The notes under the pieces were generated by a model, which was not told the origin of the DNA, searched no databases, and saw nothing but the letters and a program-made list of their open reading frames with translations. Shown here one piece after another: positions 6,626 through 14,114 of a stretch of DNA of 18,762 nucleotides. Made by a program: the position numbers and the translations under genes. The DNA lies in contig CANBPJ010000025.1 in assembly GCA_947371415.1 (NCBI GenBank), forward strand, positions 1 through 18,762, read 5' to 3'. Numbering within the stretch: position 1 is the stretch's first letter; every line of letters starts with the position of its first letter. The stretch comes from Burkholderiaceae bacterium (lineage in GTDB: Bacteria > Pseudomonadota > Gammaproteobacteria > Burkholderiales > Burkholderiaceae).

Positions 6626-9246
6626 TTAGATGCCACCCAATCTTTAACGCCGGCTAATGCCGCGCCCAGCTTACTGGGGTCAGTACCGCCAGCCATTGCC
6701 ATCTCTGGCTTACCTCCACCCTTGCCGCCAACCTGTTGCGCAACAAAGTTCACTAAGTCACCCGCTTTAATTTTGGCAATCGAATCCGCAGTGACACCAG
6801 CAATCAAGCTGACTTTATCGCCTTGCACTGAGGCTAAGACAATGGCGGCAGTTTTCAGCTTCGCTTTCAGGGCATCCATAGTTTCGCGCAATACCTGCGC
6901 ATCGGCACCGTCCAAACGAGCAGCCAGCACCTTAAGGCCATTGACATCAATTGCTTGGGTTGCCAACTCATCGCCCTGGCTTGCGGCGAACTTGGAGTTC
7001 ACCTTATCTAACTCACGCTCAGCCTGACGCAGGCTTTCTTGCAGTTGAGCCACGCGATTTACTAAGTCACCTGGGTGGGTTTTCAGAATCGTAGCCGCTT
7101 CATTGATTTTGTCTTCTAGACCCTGCAAGAAGTTCAGTGCGTTTTTACCAGTAACCGCTTCAACACGGCGAATACCTGCAGCAACACCACCTTCAGAAAT
7201 AATCTTCAAGCTACCAATATCACCAGTACGACCTACGTGAGTCCCGCCACAGAGCTCTTTGGAGCTACCGATTTCTAGTACGCGAACCTCGTCACCATAT
7301 TTTTCGCCGAAGAGCATCATGGCGCCCGTTTTCTGAGCGTCGTCTAATGACATCACTTTTCCAGAGGTCGCCGTATTAGCCAAGATCTCGGCATTCACAA
7401 TATCTTCTACGCGTCGAATCTCAGCTGCAGTAATGGGCGCATTGTGAGTGAAATCAAAACGGGTTTTACTGGCATCAACCAGCGAACCCTTTTGCTGCAC
7501 ATGGTCACCCAAGACTTCACGCAATGCCTTATGCAAAATGTGTGTAGCACTATGGTTGCGCATGGTTTCAGTTCTTTGCTGAACATCTACCAAGGCATTG
7601 AGTGCATCGCCCACCTTAAGCTCGCCTTCATGAACTTCACCTTGATGGCCAAATACATCCGCCTGAATCTTGAAAGTGTCTTCAACCGCAAAACGTACTG
7701 ACTCATTACGCAACTCGCCCCGGTCGCCAATCTGACCACCAGACTCAGCATAAAAAGGGGTGTTGTCCAGCACGATCACTGCAGCATCACCAGCTTTAAC
7801 CGACTGCACAGCAGAACCATCCACATAGAGTGCGATTACTGTGGCACCCTCATGTTTCAAGGTGTCATAGCCATGAAACAGGGTTGGCTTGCCAGAGTAT
7901 TCCAAGCCTTGAGCGACCTTGAACTTACCGGCCGCCCTTGCTTGATCGCGCTGCTTTTGCATAGCTAATTCAAAACCTTCGGCATCCACCGTTACATCAC
8001 GCTCACGGCAAACGTCAGCAGTTAGATCTAATGGGAAACCAAAGGTGTCGTGTAAACGGAAAGCAGTTTCACCATCAACCGTCTTGGCGCCACCAGCAAG
8101 CGCGCCCTCCAAAATCTCCATGCCATTGGCAATCGTCTGGAAGAAGCGCTCCTCCTCTTGTTTAATCACTTCGCTCACTTTATCTTTCGCCGCGAGCAAT
8201 TCTGGATAGGCCGAGCCCATCTCCTGCACCAAGGCTGGAACGAGTTGATAGAAGAATGGTTTACGGGCACCTAATTTATAACCATGACGAATCGCGCGGC
8301 GAGCAATACGACGCAGCACATAACCGCGGCCGGCGTTTCCAGGGATAACACCATCGACCACAATAAAGCTACAGGCGCGAATATGGTCTGCAATCACCTT
8401 GAGTGATGGGCTCGCAGGGTCGCAATTCTCACCACCAGCAGCATCAACCGCTTCTTTGGCAGCTTTGAGCAAATTAACAAAGAGGTCGATCTCATAGTTA
8501 GAGTGGACATGCTGCAAGACTGCAGCAATCCGCTCAAGACCCATGCCAGTATCTACGCTAGGCTTAGGAAGCGGATTCATGTTGCCGGCTTCATCGCGAT
8601 TAAATTGCATAAAGACGTTATTCCAGATCTCAATATAGCGATCACCATCTTCGTCCGGACTACCGGGAGGGCCGCCAGCAATATGCTCACCATGGTCATA
8701 GAAGATCTCGGTGCAAGGACCGCATGGCCCCGTATCACCCATCATCCAGAAATTATCTGAAGCGTAACGTGCGCCCTTGTTATCCCCAATACGAATAATG
8801 CGTTCAGCAGGCACGCCAATTTGTTTATTCCAAATCTCGTAAGCCTCATCATCTTCCGCATACACCGTGACAAGCAGTTTTTCTTTTGGGAGCTTGAAAA
8901 CTTCGGTCAATAACTCCCACGCAAACTGGATCGCTTCTTTCTTAAAGTAGTCCCCAAACGAGAAATTACCCAACATCTCAAAGAAGGTGTGATGACGGGC
9001 TGTGTAGCCAACGTTATCCAGATCATTGTGTTTGCCACCAGCACGAATACATTTCTGGGCGGTCGTAGCCCGGTGATATGGGCGCTTATCAAAGCCTAGA
9101 AAAACATCCTTGAACTGATTCATCCCCGCATTAGTAAATAGCAAGGTTGGGTCATCTCCAGGCACTACCGGGCTGGATGGGTCAATTTGGTGGCCTTTTT
9201 GGGCGAAGTAGTCCAGGTATGCCTGGCGAATTTGGGTGACTTTCAT
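6622..9246 (-). CDS. alaS: Alanyl-tRNA synthetase
   Basis: Class II synthetase that charges tRNA-Ala and edits Ser/Gly errors. From ATG 9246 it encodes 874 residues, typical for the family. Visible: motif-1 region SSPVVPGDDPTLLFTNAGMN, TARHHTFFEMLGNFSFGDYFK (motif 2), GNAGRGYVLRRIARRAIRHG (motif 3), the editing-domain zinc ligands HSATH (H565, H569) and CGGTH (C666, H670), and a C-terminal Gly-rich end (QQVGGKGGGKPEMAMAGG) of the C-Ala domain. The frame stays open upstream to 9387, but MKVTQIRQAYLDYFAQKGH is the normal family N-terminus and the promoter hexamer lies just before it. No Shine-Dalgarno is visible. The stop codon overlaps the tusA-like start. Confidence 0.97.
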   Translation of the reverse strand: MKVTQIRQAYLDYFAQKGHQIDPSSPVVPGDDPTLLFTNAGMNQFKDVFLGFDKRPYHRATTAQKCIRAGGKHNDLDNVGYTARHHTFFEMLGNFSFGDYFKKEAIQFAWELLTEVFKLPKEKLLVTVYAEDDEAYEIWNKQIGVPAERIIRIGDNKGARYASDNFWMMGDTGPCGPCTEIFYDHGEHIAGGPPGSPDEDGDRYIEIWNNVFMQFNRDEAGNMNPLPKPSVDTGMGLERIAAVLQHVHSNYEIDLFVNLLKAAKEAVDAAGGENCDPASPSLKVIADHIRACSFIVVDGVIPGNAGRGYVLRRIARRAIRHGYKLGARKPFFYQLVPALVQEMGSAYPELLAAKDKVSEVIKQEEERFFQTIANGMEILEGALAGGAKTVDGETAFRLHDTFGFPLDLTADVCRERDVTVDAEGFELAMQKQRDQARAAGKFKVAQGLEYSGKPTLFHGYDTLKHEGATVIALYVDGSAVQSVKAGDAAVIVLDNTPFYAESGGQIGDRGELRNESVRFAVEDTFKIQADVFGHQGEVHEGELKVGDALNALVDVQQRTETMRNHSATHILHKALREVLGDHVQQKGSLVDASKTRFDFTHNAPITAAEIRRVEDIVNAEILANTATSGKVMSLDDAQKTGAMMLFGEKYGDEVRVLEIGSSKELCGGTHVGRTGDIGSLKIISEGGVAAGIRRVEAVTGKNALNFLQGLEDKINEAATILKTHPGDLVNRVAQLQESLRQAERELDKVNSKFAASQGDELATQAIDVNGLKVLAARLDGADAQVLRETMDALKAKLKTAAIVLASVQGDKVSLIAGVTADSIAKIKAGDLVNFVAQQVGGKGGGKPEMAMAGGTDPSKLGAALAGVKDWVASK

Positions 9247-9253
9247 GAGAATA

Positions 9254-9282
9254 ATTATCGCATTGGCACTAGTCAGGGGCAA
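9254..9282 (-). promoter_or_regulatory. alaS promoter (sigma-70 type, extended -10)
   Basis: On the minus strand TTGCCC (9282-9277, 4 of 6 matches to TTGACA) is followed by a 17-base spacer ending in TGC and then GATAAT (9259-9254, 5 of 6 matches to TATAAT). The TG makes it an extended -10. Seven bases then separate it from the alaS ATG at 9246, so the predicted transcription start falls at or next to the start codon. Confidence 0.65.
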
Positions 9283-9337
9283 ACCCTTAGCAAACCTATC
9301 CAATCCTGCCTTACAATCCCGTAACATCAATAAATAG

Positions 9338-9357
9338 ATCGACGTATTTAAGTCGAT
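9338..9357. repeat. Inverted repeat upstream of tctB
   Basis: ATCGAC (9338-9343) and GTCGAT (9352-9357) form a perfect 6-bp inverted repeat with an 8-base A/T-rich spacer. It ends 4 bases before the tctB Shine-Dalgarno. It could be an operator for a dimeric regulator or a 5'-UTR hairpin. I see no strong promoter hexamers to decide. Confidence 0.45.
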
Positions 9358-9361
9358 ACAC

Positions 9362-9367
9362 AAGGAG
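9362..9367 (+). promoter_or_regulatory. Ribosome binding site of tctB (supports a TTG start)
   Basis: AAGGAG lies 6 bases before TTG 9374. This near-perfect Shine-Dalgarno fixes the unusual TTG start. The next in-frame ATG (9413) falls inside the first membrane segment. Confidence 0.85.
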
Positions 9368-9373
9368 CTCAAC

Positions 9374-9832
9374 TTGAAAATTCGCAATCAACGGGATTTT
9401 GGCGCCGGAATCATGTATATGGTTATTGGCCTATTTTTCACAATCGTGGCTACCCAATACCCAATGGGCACCGCAGCCAAGATGGGGCCTGGTTATTTCC
9501 CATTCTTCCTCGGCATTCTGATGTCACTTCTAGGTCTATTGGTCCTGGTTAAATCCTTAAGCGCAACTGCCGCAATTGAAAGCATTCCTAAATTCAACTG
9601 GCGCATCATCGGCTTAATTACTGGCTCAGTAGTCCTTTACGGCATCCTCTTGCCAACCATGGGCTTTGTTGTAGCGGTATTTGTACTGGTATTTATGTCT
9701 GCCAGCGCGAGTCACGAGTTTCACTGGAAGGGCACTTTAATCAATGCCACCTTCTTAGTGGCGTTTACCTACTCGGTATTCGTATTAGGGCTGAAGCTTC
9801 AGTTCCCTTTATTACCTTTCTTTCTTCAATAA
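9374..9832 (+). CDS. tctB: Tripartite tricarboxylate transporter, small membrane subunit TctB
   Basis: Small integral membrane subunit of a TTT-family transporter, which imports carboxylates using a periplasmic TctC binding protein and an ion gradient. It has 152 residues. Hydrophobic segments at about 11-27, 42-60, 77-94, 96-112 and 120-140 fit the four to five segments of TctB. The N-terminal pattern (QRDFGAGIMYMVIGLFFTIVA) and the KMGPGYFPFFLGILM turn after the first helix are typical. The TTG start is supported by AAGGAG at 6-base spacing. tctA follows after 19 bases on the same strand, so they form one operon. No tctC gene is present in the window. The transported substrate cannot be told from sequence. 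Confidence 0.88.
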   Translation: MKIRNQRDFGAGIMYMVIGLFFTIVATQYPMGTAAKMGPGYFPFFLGILMSLLGLLVLVKSLSATAAIESIPKFNWRIIGLITGSVVLYGILLPTMGFVVAVFVLVFMSASASHEFHWKGTLINATFLVAFTYSVFVLGLKLQFPLLPFFLQ

Positions 9833-9851
9833 CAGACCGGGATACTGAAAA

Positions 9852-11354
9852 ATGGACTTATTTGCTAATTTAGCCCTCGGTTTCGATACCGCTTTTACTC
9901 TTCAAAACCTCCTTTATTGCTTAATTGGTTGCGTTTTAGGTACCTTGATTGGCGTTTTGCCTGGTCTAGGTCCAATTGCTACCATTGCCATGTTGCTACC
10001 AGCAACCTATGCATTGCCTCCAATTGCTGCATTGATTATGTTGGCCGGTATTTATTACGGCTCACAGTACGGTGGCTCCACAACTGCGATTTTGCTCAAC
10101 ATCCCAGGAGAAACGTCCTCGGTGGTGACGGCGATCGATGGATATCAAATGGCCCGAAATGGTCGAGCGGGCGTAGCCCTCTTTACCGCTGGTATGGGCT
10201 CTTTCTTTGCTGGTTGCGTAGCTACCTTGGTATTGGCTGCTTTTGCTGCGCCCCTCTCCCAATTGGCGTTTAAATTCGGCCCTGCTGAATACTTCTCCCT
10301 AATGGTATTAGGGTTAATTGGTGCAGTTGTTCTGGCCTCTGGTTCTTTGGTCAAGGCGATCGGCATGATCATTCTCGGTCTATTAATGGGCTTGATTGGC
10401 ACCGACGTGAACTCTGGTGTTTCTCGCTACGCTTTTGACATTCCCGAATTGAGTGACGGTATTGGCTTCGTAGCCGTAGCGATGGGTGTTTTCGGCTTTG
10501 CAGAAATTATGGGCAACCTTGAGAAAAAGGGCGAGGACGAGGGCTTCTTGAACAAGATGACCACCATGATGCCAACCAAGGAAGATGTGAAGCGCATGAT
10601 TCCATCGATCTTGCGCGGTACCACTATTGGTTCAATCCTAGGGATCTTGCCAGGCGGCGGCGCTGCTTTGGCAGCATTTGGTGCCTACTCTGTCGAGAAG
10701 AAATCCTCCAAGTACAGCCATGAGTTTGGTAAAGGCGCAATTGAGGGTGTAGCGGGTCCTGAAGCAGCTAACAACGCTGCTGCTCAAACCTCCTTCATTC
10801 CATTGCTCACCTTAGGTATCCCACCAAATGCTGTGATGGCTTTGATGGTTGGTGCGATGACAATCCACAATATTCAGCCAGGCCCACAAGTCATGACCAG
10901 CAATCCAGCTTTGTTCTGGGGTCTGATCGCTTCGATGTGGATTGGTAACGTGATGTTGATTCTCCTGAACTTGCCACTCATTGGTATTTGGGTAAAGCTC
11001 TTGAAGATTCCTTATCGCTTTATGTACCCAGCCATTTTGGTGTTCTGCTGTATCGGCGTATACACCGTGAATAACACTGTGTTTGATGTATACATTACTG
11101 CCGCTTTCGGCATTATTGGGTACATCTTCTTCAAGCTCGGTTGCGAACCTCCTCCATTGCTTCTCGGCTTCGTGCTGGGACCAATGATGGAAGAGAACTT
11201 CCGTCGCGCCCTATTGCTGTCACGCGGTGATTTCACAACCTTTGTAACCCGTCCATTGTCCTTAGGTTTGCTCATCGCAGCAGCCCTCTTGGTAGTGATC
11301 GTGGCCTTACCTGCGGTCAAGAAAACCCGTGAAGAGGCTTTCGTAGAAGACTAA
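9852..11354 (+). CDS. tctA: Tripartite tricarboxylate transporter, large permease subunit TctA
   Basis: Main inner-membrane permease of the TTT transporter. It has 500 residues, the usual TctA length, with many hydrophobic segments. Conserved family signatures are visible: GVLPGLGPIATIAMLLP (34-50), GIYYGSQYGGSTTAILLNIP (66-85, start of the TctA signature) followed by GETSSVVTAIDGYQMAR, the second pseudo-repeat GILPGGGAALAAFGAYSVEK, and GPEAANNAAAQTSFIPLLTLG. The two LPG-containing segments reflect the internal duplication known in the family. Start ATG 9852 has only weak Shine-Dalgarno support (GGGAT about 9 bases upstream) and may rely on coupling to tctB. A strong terminator follows 24 bases after the stop. 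The substrate would be set by an unlinked TctC (Bug) protein. Confidence 0.95.
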   Translation: MDLFANLALGFDTAFTLQNLLYCLIGCVLGTLIGVLPGLGPIATIAMLLPATYALPPIAALIMLAGIYYGSQYGGSTTAILLNIPGETSSVVTAIDGYQMARNGRAGVALFTAGMGSFFAGCVATLVLAAFAAPLSQLAFKFGPAEYFSLMVLGLIGAVVLASGSLVKAIGMIILGLLMGLIGTDVNSGVSRYAFDIPELSDGIGFVAVAMGVFGFAEIMGNLEKKGEDEGFLNKMTTMMPTKEDVKRMIPSILRGTTIGSILGILPGGGAALAAFGAYSVEKKSSKYSHEFGKGAIEGVAGPEAANNAAAQTSFIPLLTLGIPPNAVMALMVGAMTIHNIQPGPQVMTSNPALFWGLIASMWIGNVMLILLNLPLIGIWVKLLKIPYRFMYPAILVFCCIGVYTVNNTVFDVYITAAFGIIGYIFFKLGCEPPPLLLGFVLGPMMEENFRRALLLSRGDFTTFVTRPLSLGLLIAAALLVVIVALPAVKKTREEAFVED

Positions 11355-11377
11355 TTCTCGAATACTTCCTAGAAACG

Positions 11378-11407
11378 AGCCCGCAGCAGTTTGCGGGCTT
11401 TTTCTTT
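11378..11407 (+). terminator. Intrinsic terminator of tctBA
   Basis: AGCCCGCA (11378-11385) pairs perfectly with TGCGGGCT (11392-11399) around a 6-base loop, followed by a T-rich tract (11400-11407). It ends the tctBA operon and lies directly upstream of the glnS promoter hexamer. Confidence 0.9.
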
Positions 11408-11425
11408 ATGGGCAGGGCTTTTCTC

Positions 11426-11431
11426 TACAAT
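11426..11431 (+). promoter_or_regulatory. Probable -10 hexamer of glnS
   Basis: TACAAT (5 of 6 matches to consensus) ends 6 bases before the glnS ATG at 11438. No clear -35 hexamer is visible at 16-18 bases, where the terminator T-tract lies. This placement would make the glnS mRNA leaderless or nearly so. Confidence 0.45.
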
Positions 11432-11437
11432 GGGGCC

Positions 11438-13210
11438 ATGTCCCAAGATAGCAAACCCTCCAAATCACCTGCCGGCATGGTTGCCGAGCCCTCTAATTTT
11501 TTACGCCAGATCATCGATCATGACCTAGCGAGTGGCGCCTACCAGAACCGCAGTAATCGAGATGGCCAGGCTATTCCTTCGATCATTACGCGCTTTCCAC
11601 CCGAACCAAACGGCTATCTTCATATTGGTCACGCCAAAAGTATCTGCCTTAACTTTGGCCTAGCAAACGACTACAACAATCAGGCTGGTGGTGCGCGTTG
11701 CAATATGCGCTTAGATGACACCAACCCCGTTAAGGAAGATATCGAGTACGCCGATAGCATTTTGGATGCGGTTAAATGGTTAGGTTTTGATTGGGGTACG
11801 CATATTTATCACGCAAGCGATTACTTCGATCACCTCTATGAGTTTGCAGAAATTCTGATTCAAAATGGCAAAGCCTATGTCGACAGTCAAAGTGCTGACG
11901 ACATTCACACCAATCGCGGTAACTTTGGTCAAGCCGGAAAAAATAGTCCCTATCGCGACCGCACCCCCGATGAAAACCTGACGCTCTTTCGCGAGATGCG
12001 CGATGGCAAATACAAAGATGGTGAACATGTTCTGCGCCTGAAGATTGATATGGCGCACCCCAATATTGTGATGCGCGATCCCGTGGTTTATCGCATCCGC
12101 CATATTGATCATCATCGTACTGGCAGCAAGTGGTGCATTTATCCTTTATATGATTTCACGCACTGCATTTCAGATGCGCTGGAGAATGTCTCGCACTCTA
12201 TTTGTACTTTGGAGTTTGAGAATAATCGTCCGTTGTATGACTGGATCGTGGCTTCATTGGCGGAACTGGGAATCTTCAAAAATCCTGTGCCACACCAATA
12301 TGAATTCGCTCGCCTTAACCTCACTTACACCATCACCAGCAAGCGTAAGCTTCTGCAATTGGTGGAAGAAAAGCATGTTGAGGGTTGGGATGATCCGCGT
12401 ATGCCAACCATAGTCGGTATACGTCGCAGGGGTTACACACCAGAAAGCATTCGTCTGTTCTGTGAACGTATTGGTGTTTCTAAAGCAGACAGCTGGATTG
12501 ATATGAGCACCTTAGATCAAGCCTTGCGGGATGATCTAGAAGCGAAGGCGCCGCGCGCTACCGCAGTCCTCAAGCCACTCAAGCTCGTGATCGAAAACTT
12601 TGATGCCTCCGCAAGTGAGTCTTGCTCTGCACCACGCCATCCACAACATCCTGAATGGGGCAATCGTGAGTTCAACTTCACAAGAGAATTGTGGATTGAA
12701 GAGGATGATTTTATGAAAGAGCCGATTAAAGGCTTCTTCAGGCTCTACCCACCAATTGGCGATCAGCCTGGTGGACGTGTACGTCTGCGTCATGGCTTTG
12801 TTATTGAATGTACTGGCTTTGAAGTCGACACCGATGGTCATGTGATTCAAGTGAACGCCACTCACTTTGACGACAGTAAGAGTGGTACGCCGGGCTCGAA
12901 CAATTACAAGGTTAAAGGGAATATTCATTGGGTCAGTGCAGCAGAGGCTGTGCCTGCGCAAGTGCGCCTCTATGACCACTTATTTAGTGATCCGCATCCC
13001 GATAGCGGTGATAAGAATTTCCTAGATGCAATTAATCCAAACTCTAAGCAAACCATTACAGCTTATTTAGAGCCTTGCATGCAAGAGGCAAAAGCAGAAG
13101 ATTGCTTTCAGTTTGAGCGTCACGGGTATTTTGTTGCCGACCAAAGTGATTCCAAGCCGGGTCAGCCAGTATTTAACCGCACCGTCGGACTTAAGGATTC
13201 TTGGAAATAG
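11438..13210 (+). CDS. glnS: Glutaminyl-tRNA synthetase
   Basis: Class Ib synthetase that charges tRNA-Gln directly, implying this organism need not rely on the Glu-tRNA(Gln) amidotransferase route for Gln. From ATG 11438 there are 590 residues, slightly longer than E. coli GlnRS. Visible: TRFPPEPNGYLHIGHAKS with HIGH at 62-65, the class Ib KMSKS equivalent ITSKRKL (299-305, with Thr where E. coli has Met), WDDPRMPTIVGIRRRGYTP, and a C-terminal beta-barrel anticodon-binding domain (from about 370) ending in FNRTVGLKDSW. An in-frame ATG at 11408 is possible but precedes the -10 hexamer, and MSQDSKPSK is a more usual start. The last 20 bases overlap the 3' end of a convergent gene. Confidence 0.96.
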   Translation: MSQDSKPSKSPAGMVAEPSNFLRQIIDHDLASGAYQNRSNRDGQAIPSIITRFPPEPNGYLHIGHAKSICLNFGLANDYNNQAGGARCNMRLDDTNPVKEDIEYADSILDAVKWLGFDWGTHIYHASDYFDHLYEFAEILIQNGKAYVDSQSADDIHTNRGNFGQAGKNSPYRDRTPDENLTLFREMRDGKYKDGEHVLRLKIDMAHPNIVMRDPVVYRIRHIDHHRTGSKWCIYPLYDFTHCISDALENVSHSICTLEFENNRPLYDWIVASLAELGIFKNPVPHQYEFARLNLTYTITSKRKLLQLVEEKHVEGWDDPRMPTIVGIRRRGYTPESIRLFCERIGVSKADSWIDMSTLDQALRDDLEAKAPRATAVLKPLKLVIENFDASASESCSAPRHPQHPEWGNREFNFTRELWIEEDDFMKEPIKGFFRLYPPIGDQPGGRVRLRHGFVIECTGFEVDTDGHVIQVNATHFDDSKSGTPGSNNYKVKGNIHWVSAAEAVPAQVRLYDHLFSDPHPDSGDKNFLDAINPNSKQTITAYLEPCMQEAKAEDCFQFERHGYFVADQSDSKPGQPVFNRTVGLKDSWK

Positions 13211-14078
13211 TTTTCAGAAACTCTGCCACGCTGGGATAGCGTAGCGGGGTTTTTAATTCCTTCAGTCGCGCATTTGTCACACGCCGAGACTCCCGCATAA
13301 ACGACCACAGCATCGGAGAAACTATTTTCTCTAGCTCTGTACCCGGCAATCTGGGTGGTCGATCCAAGCCAAAGGCGTCAGCCACTTCGTCAAAGTAGTC
13401 ACCCATTTTGGTTTCACCACCATCACAGGTATTAATGACGCGCTGCGGCTTGCCGTGATAAACGGCGGCGCATACCAGTCTTGCCAAATCATCACTTTGA
13501 ATGTGATTTGAGTAAGCATCTTCAGTCGAAATTAAAGCGGGCGTGCCGGCCTGAATGCGCTCCACGGGCAATCGATCGGCCGCATAAATGCCGGGGACGC
13601 GCAGGATGGTAAGCGCCACGCCATGAGCAGGTGCCCATAAGCGCAGACTATTTTCAGCATCAACCCGTCGCTTGGCGCGTTCACTTTGCGGGTTGACGGG
13701 GGTGACCTCACTCACCCTGCCGCCCGCATGATCTCCATAGACGCCGGTAGTACTCACATAAATCAGGCGCCTGACGGTGTCAGAGCCTTGGGCTAAAATT
13801 CGGAGGAGGTTGCGAGTTCGGCAATCACGATGACCTGCATTTTGGGGTGGCGCTAAGTGAATCACGGTTTCTGCCAATCCACTCAAGCGCCACAAGCTAT
13901 CGGGCTTATCCAGATCCCCCAAAATCGGAATCGCGCCAACTGCTCTCAACTCCTGAAAACGTGTTTTCTGGGAAGTTAAGGCGTATACGCGGCAACTTTT
14001 CGTAAGCTGCTTGGCCACGCGCAGACCAATGTCACCGCAGCCGATGATCAGGATTCGAGATTTGCCAAAAGATTGCAT
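13191..14078 (-). CDS. NAD(P)-dependent epimerase/dehydratase-like protein (extended/atypical SDR)
   Basis: Rossmann-fold protein of 295 residues. Visible: the N-terminal dinucleotide-binding motif ILIIGCGDIGLRVA (GCGDIG at 13-18), an acidic turn region GDLDKPDSL, the strand-4 segment TVIHLAPP, the strand-5 segment RLIYVSTTGVYGDH, and substrate-domain features (LRVPGIYA, SNHIQSDDLARLV). The usual SDR catalytic YxxxK is not recognisable: where it should fall the sequence reads SERAKRRVDAE. This resembles atypical SDRs of the YeeZ type, so enzymatic activity and substrate are unknown. The start at ATG 14078 has no Shine-Dalgarno but has TACGAT ending 7 bases upstream. The gene is divergent from a flavin reductase and overlaps the glnS 3' end. 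Confidence 0.85.
   Translation of the reverse strand: MQSFGKSRILIIGCGDIGLRVAKQLTKSCRVYALTSQKTRFQELRAVGAIPILGDLDKPDSLWRLSGLAETVIHLAPPQNAGHRDCRTRNLLRILAQGSDTVRRLIYVSTTGVYGDHAGGRVSEVTPVNPQSERAKRRVDAENSLRLWAPAHGVALTILRVPGIYAADRLPVERIQAGTPALISTEDAYSNHIQSDDLARLVCAAVYHGKPQRVINTCDGGETKMGDYFDEVADAFGLDRPPRLPGTELEKIVSPMLWSFMRESRRVTNARLKELKTPLRYPSVAEFLKTISKNP
13226..13254 (+). terminator. Possible glnS terminator inside the convergent epimerase gene
   Basis: CC-A-CGCT (13226-13232) can pair with AGCG-GG (13243-13248) with one bulged A, followed by five T (13250-13254). A competing hairpin is ACGCT (13228-13232) with AGCGT (13238-13242). It lies 16 bases after the glnS stop codon, where a terminator is needed because the genes overlap tail to tail. 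The stem is short and bulged, so this is tentative. Confidence 0.4.
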
Positions 14079-14085
14079 AGGTCAC

Positions 14086-14096
14086 ATCGTAACGAT
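14086..14096. promoter_or_regulatory. Symmetric promoter element between the epimerase and reductase genes
   Basis: ATCGTAACGAT is a perfect 5-bp inverted repeat around A14091. On the minus strand it contains TACGAT (14091-14086), ending 7 bases before the epimerase ATG. On the plus strand AACGAT/TAACGA lies about 18 bases before the reductase start. It could be a shared divergent -10 or a small operator. The -10 matches are only moderate. Confidence 0.35.
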
Positions 14097-14103
14097 TTAT
14101 TGA

Positions 14104-14108
14104 AAGGA
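14104..14108 (+). promoter_or_regulatory. Ribosome binding site deciding the reductase start
   Basis: AAGGA lies 6 bases before GTG 14115 but directly abuts ATG 14109. Spacing therefore favours the GTG, which also gives the family-typical N-terminus MSYQVTLK. Confidence 0.7.
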
Positions 14109-14114
14109 ATGAGA

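Noticed and set aside
9247..9387. N-terminal extension of alaS up to 9387
   Set aside because: The frame is open but would overlap the tctB start and contain the alaS promoter. The family N-terminus begins at ATG 9246.
11408..11437. ATG 11408 as the glnS start
   Set aside because: It would place the TACAAT hexamer inside the coding region and begins within the T-rich terminator tail. ATG 11438 gives a more usual N-terminus, although the upstream start is not strictly excluded.
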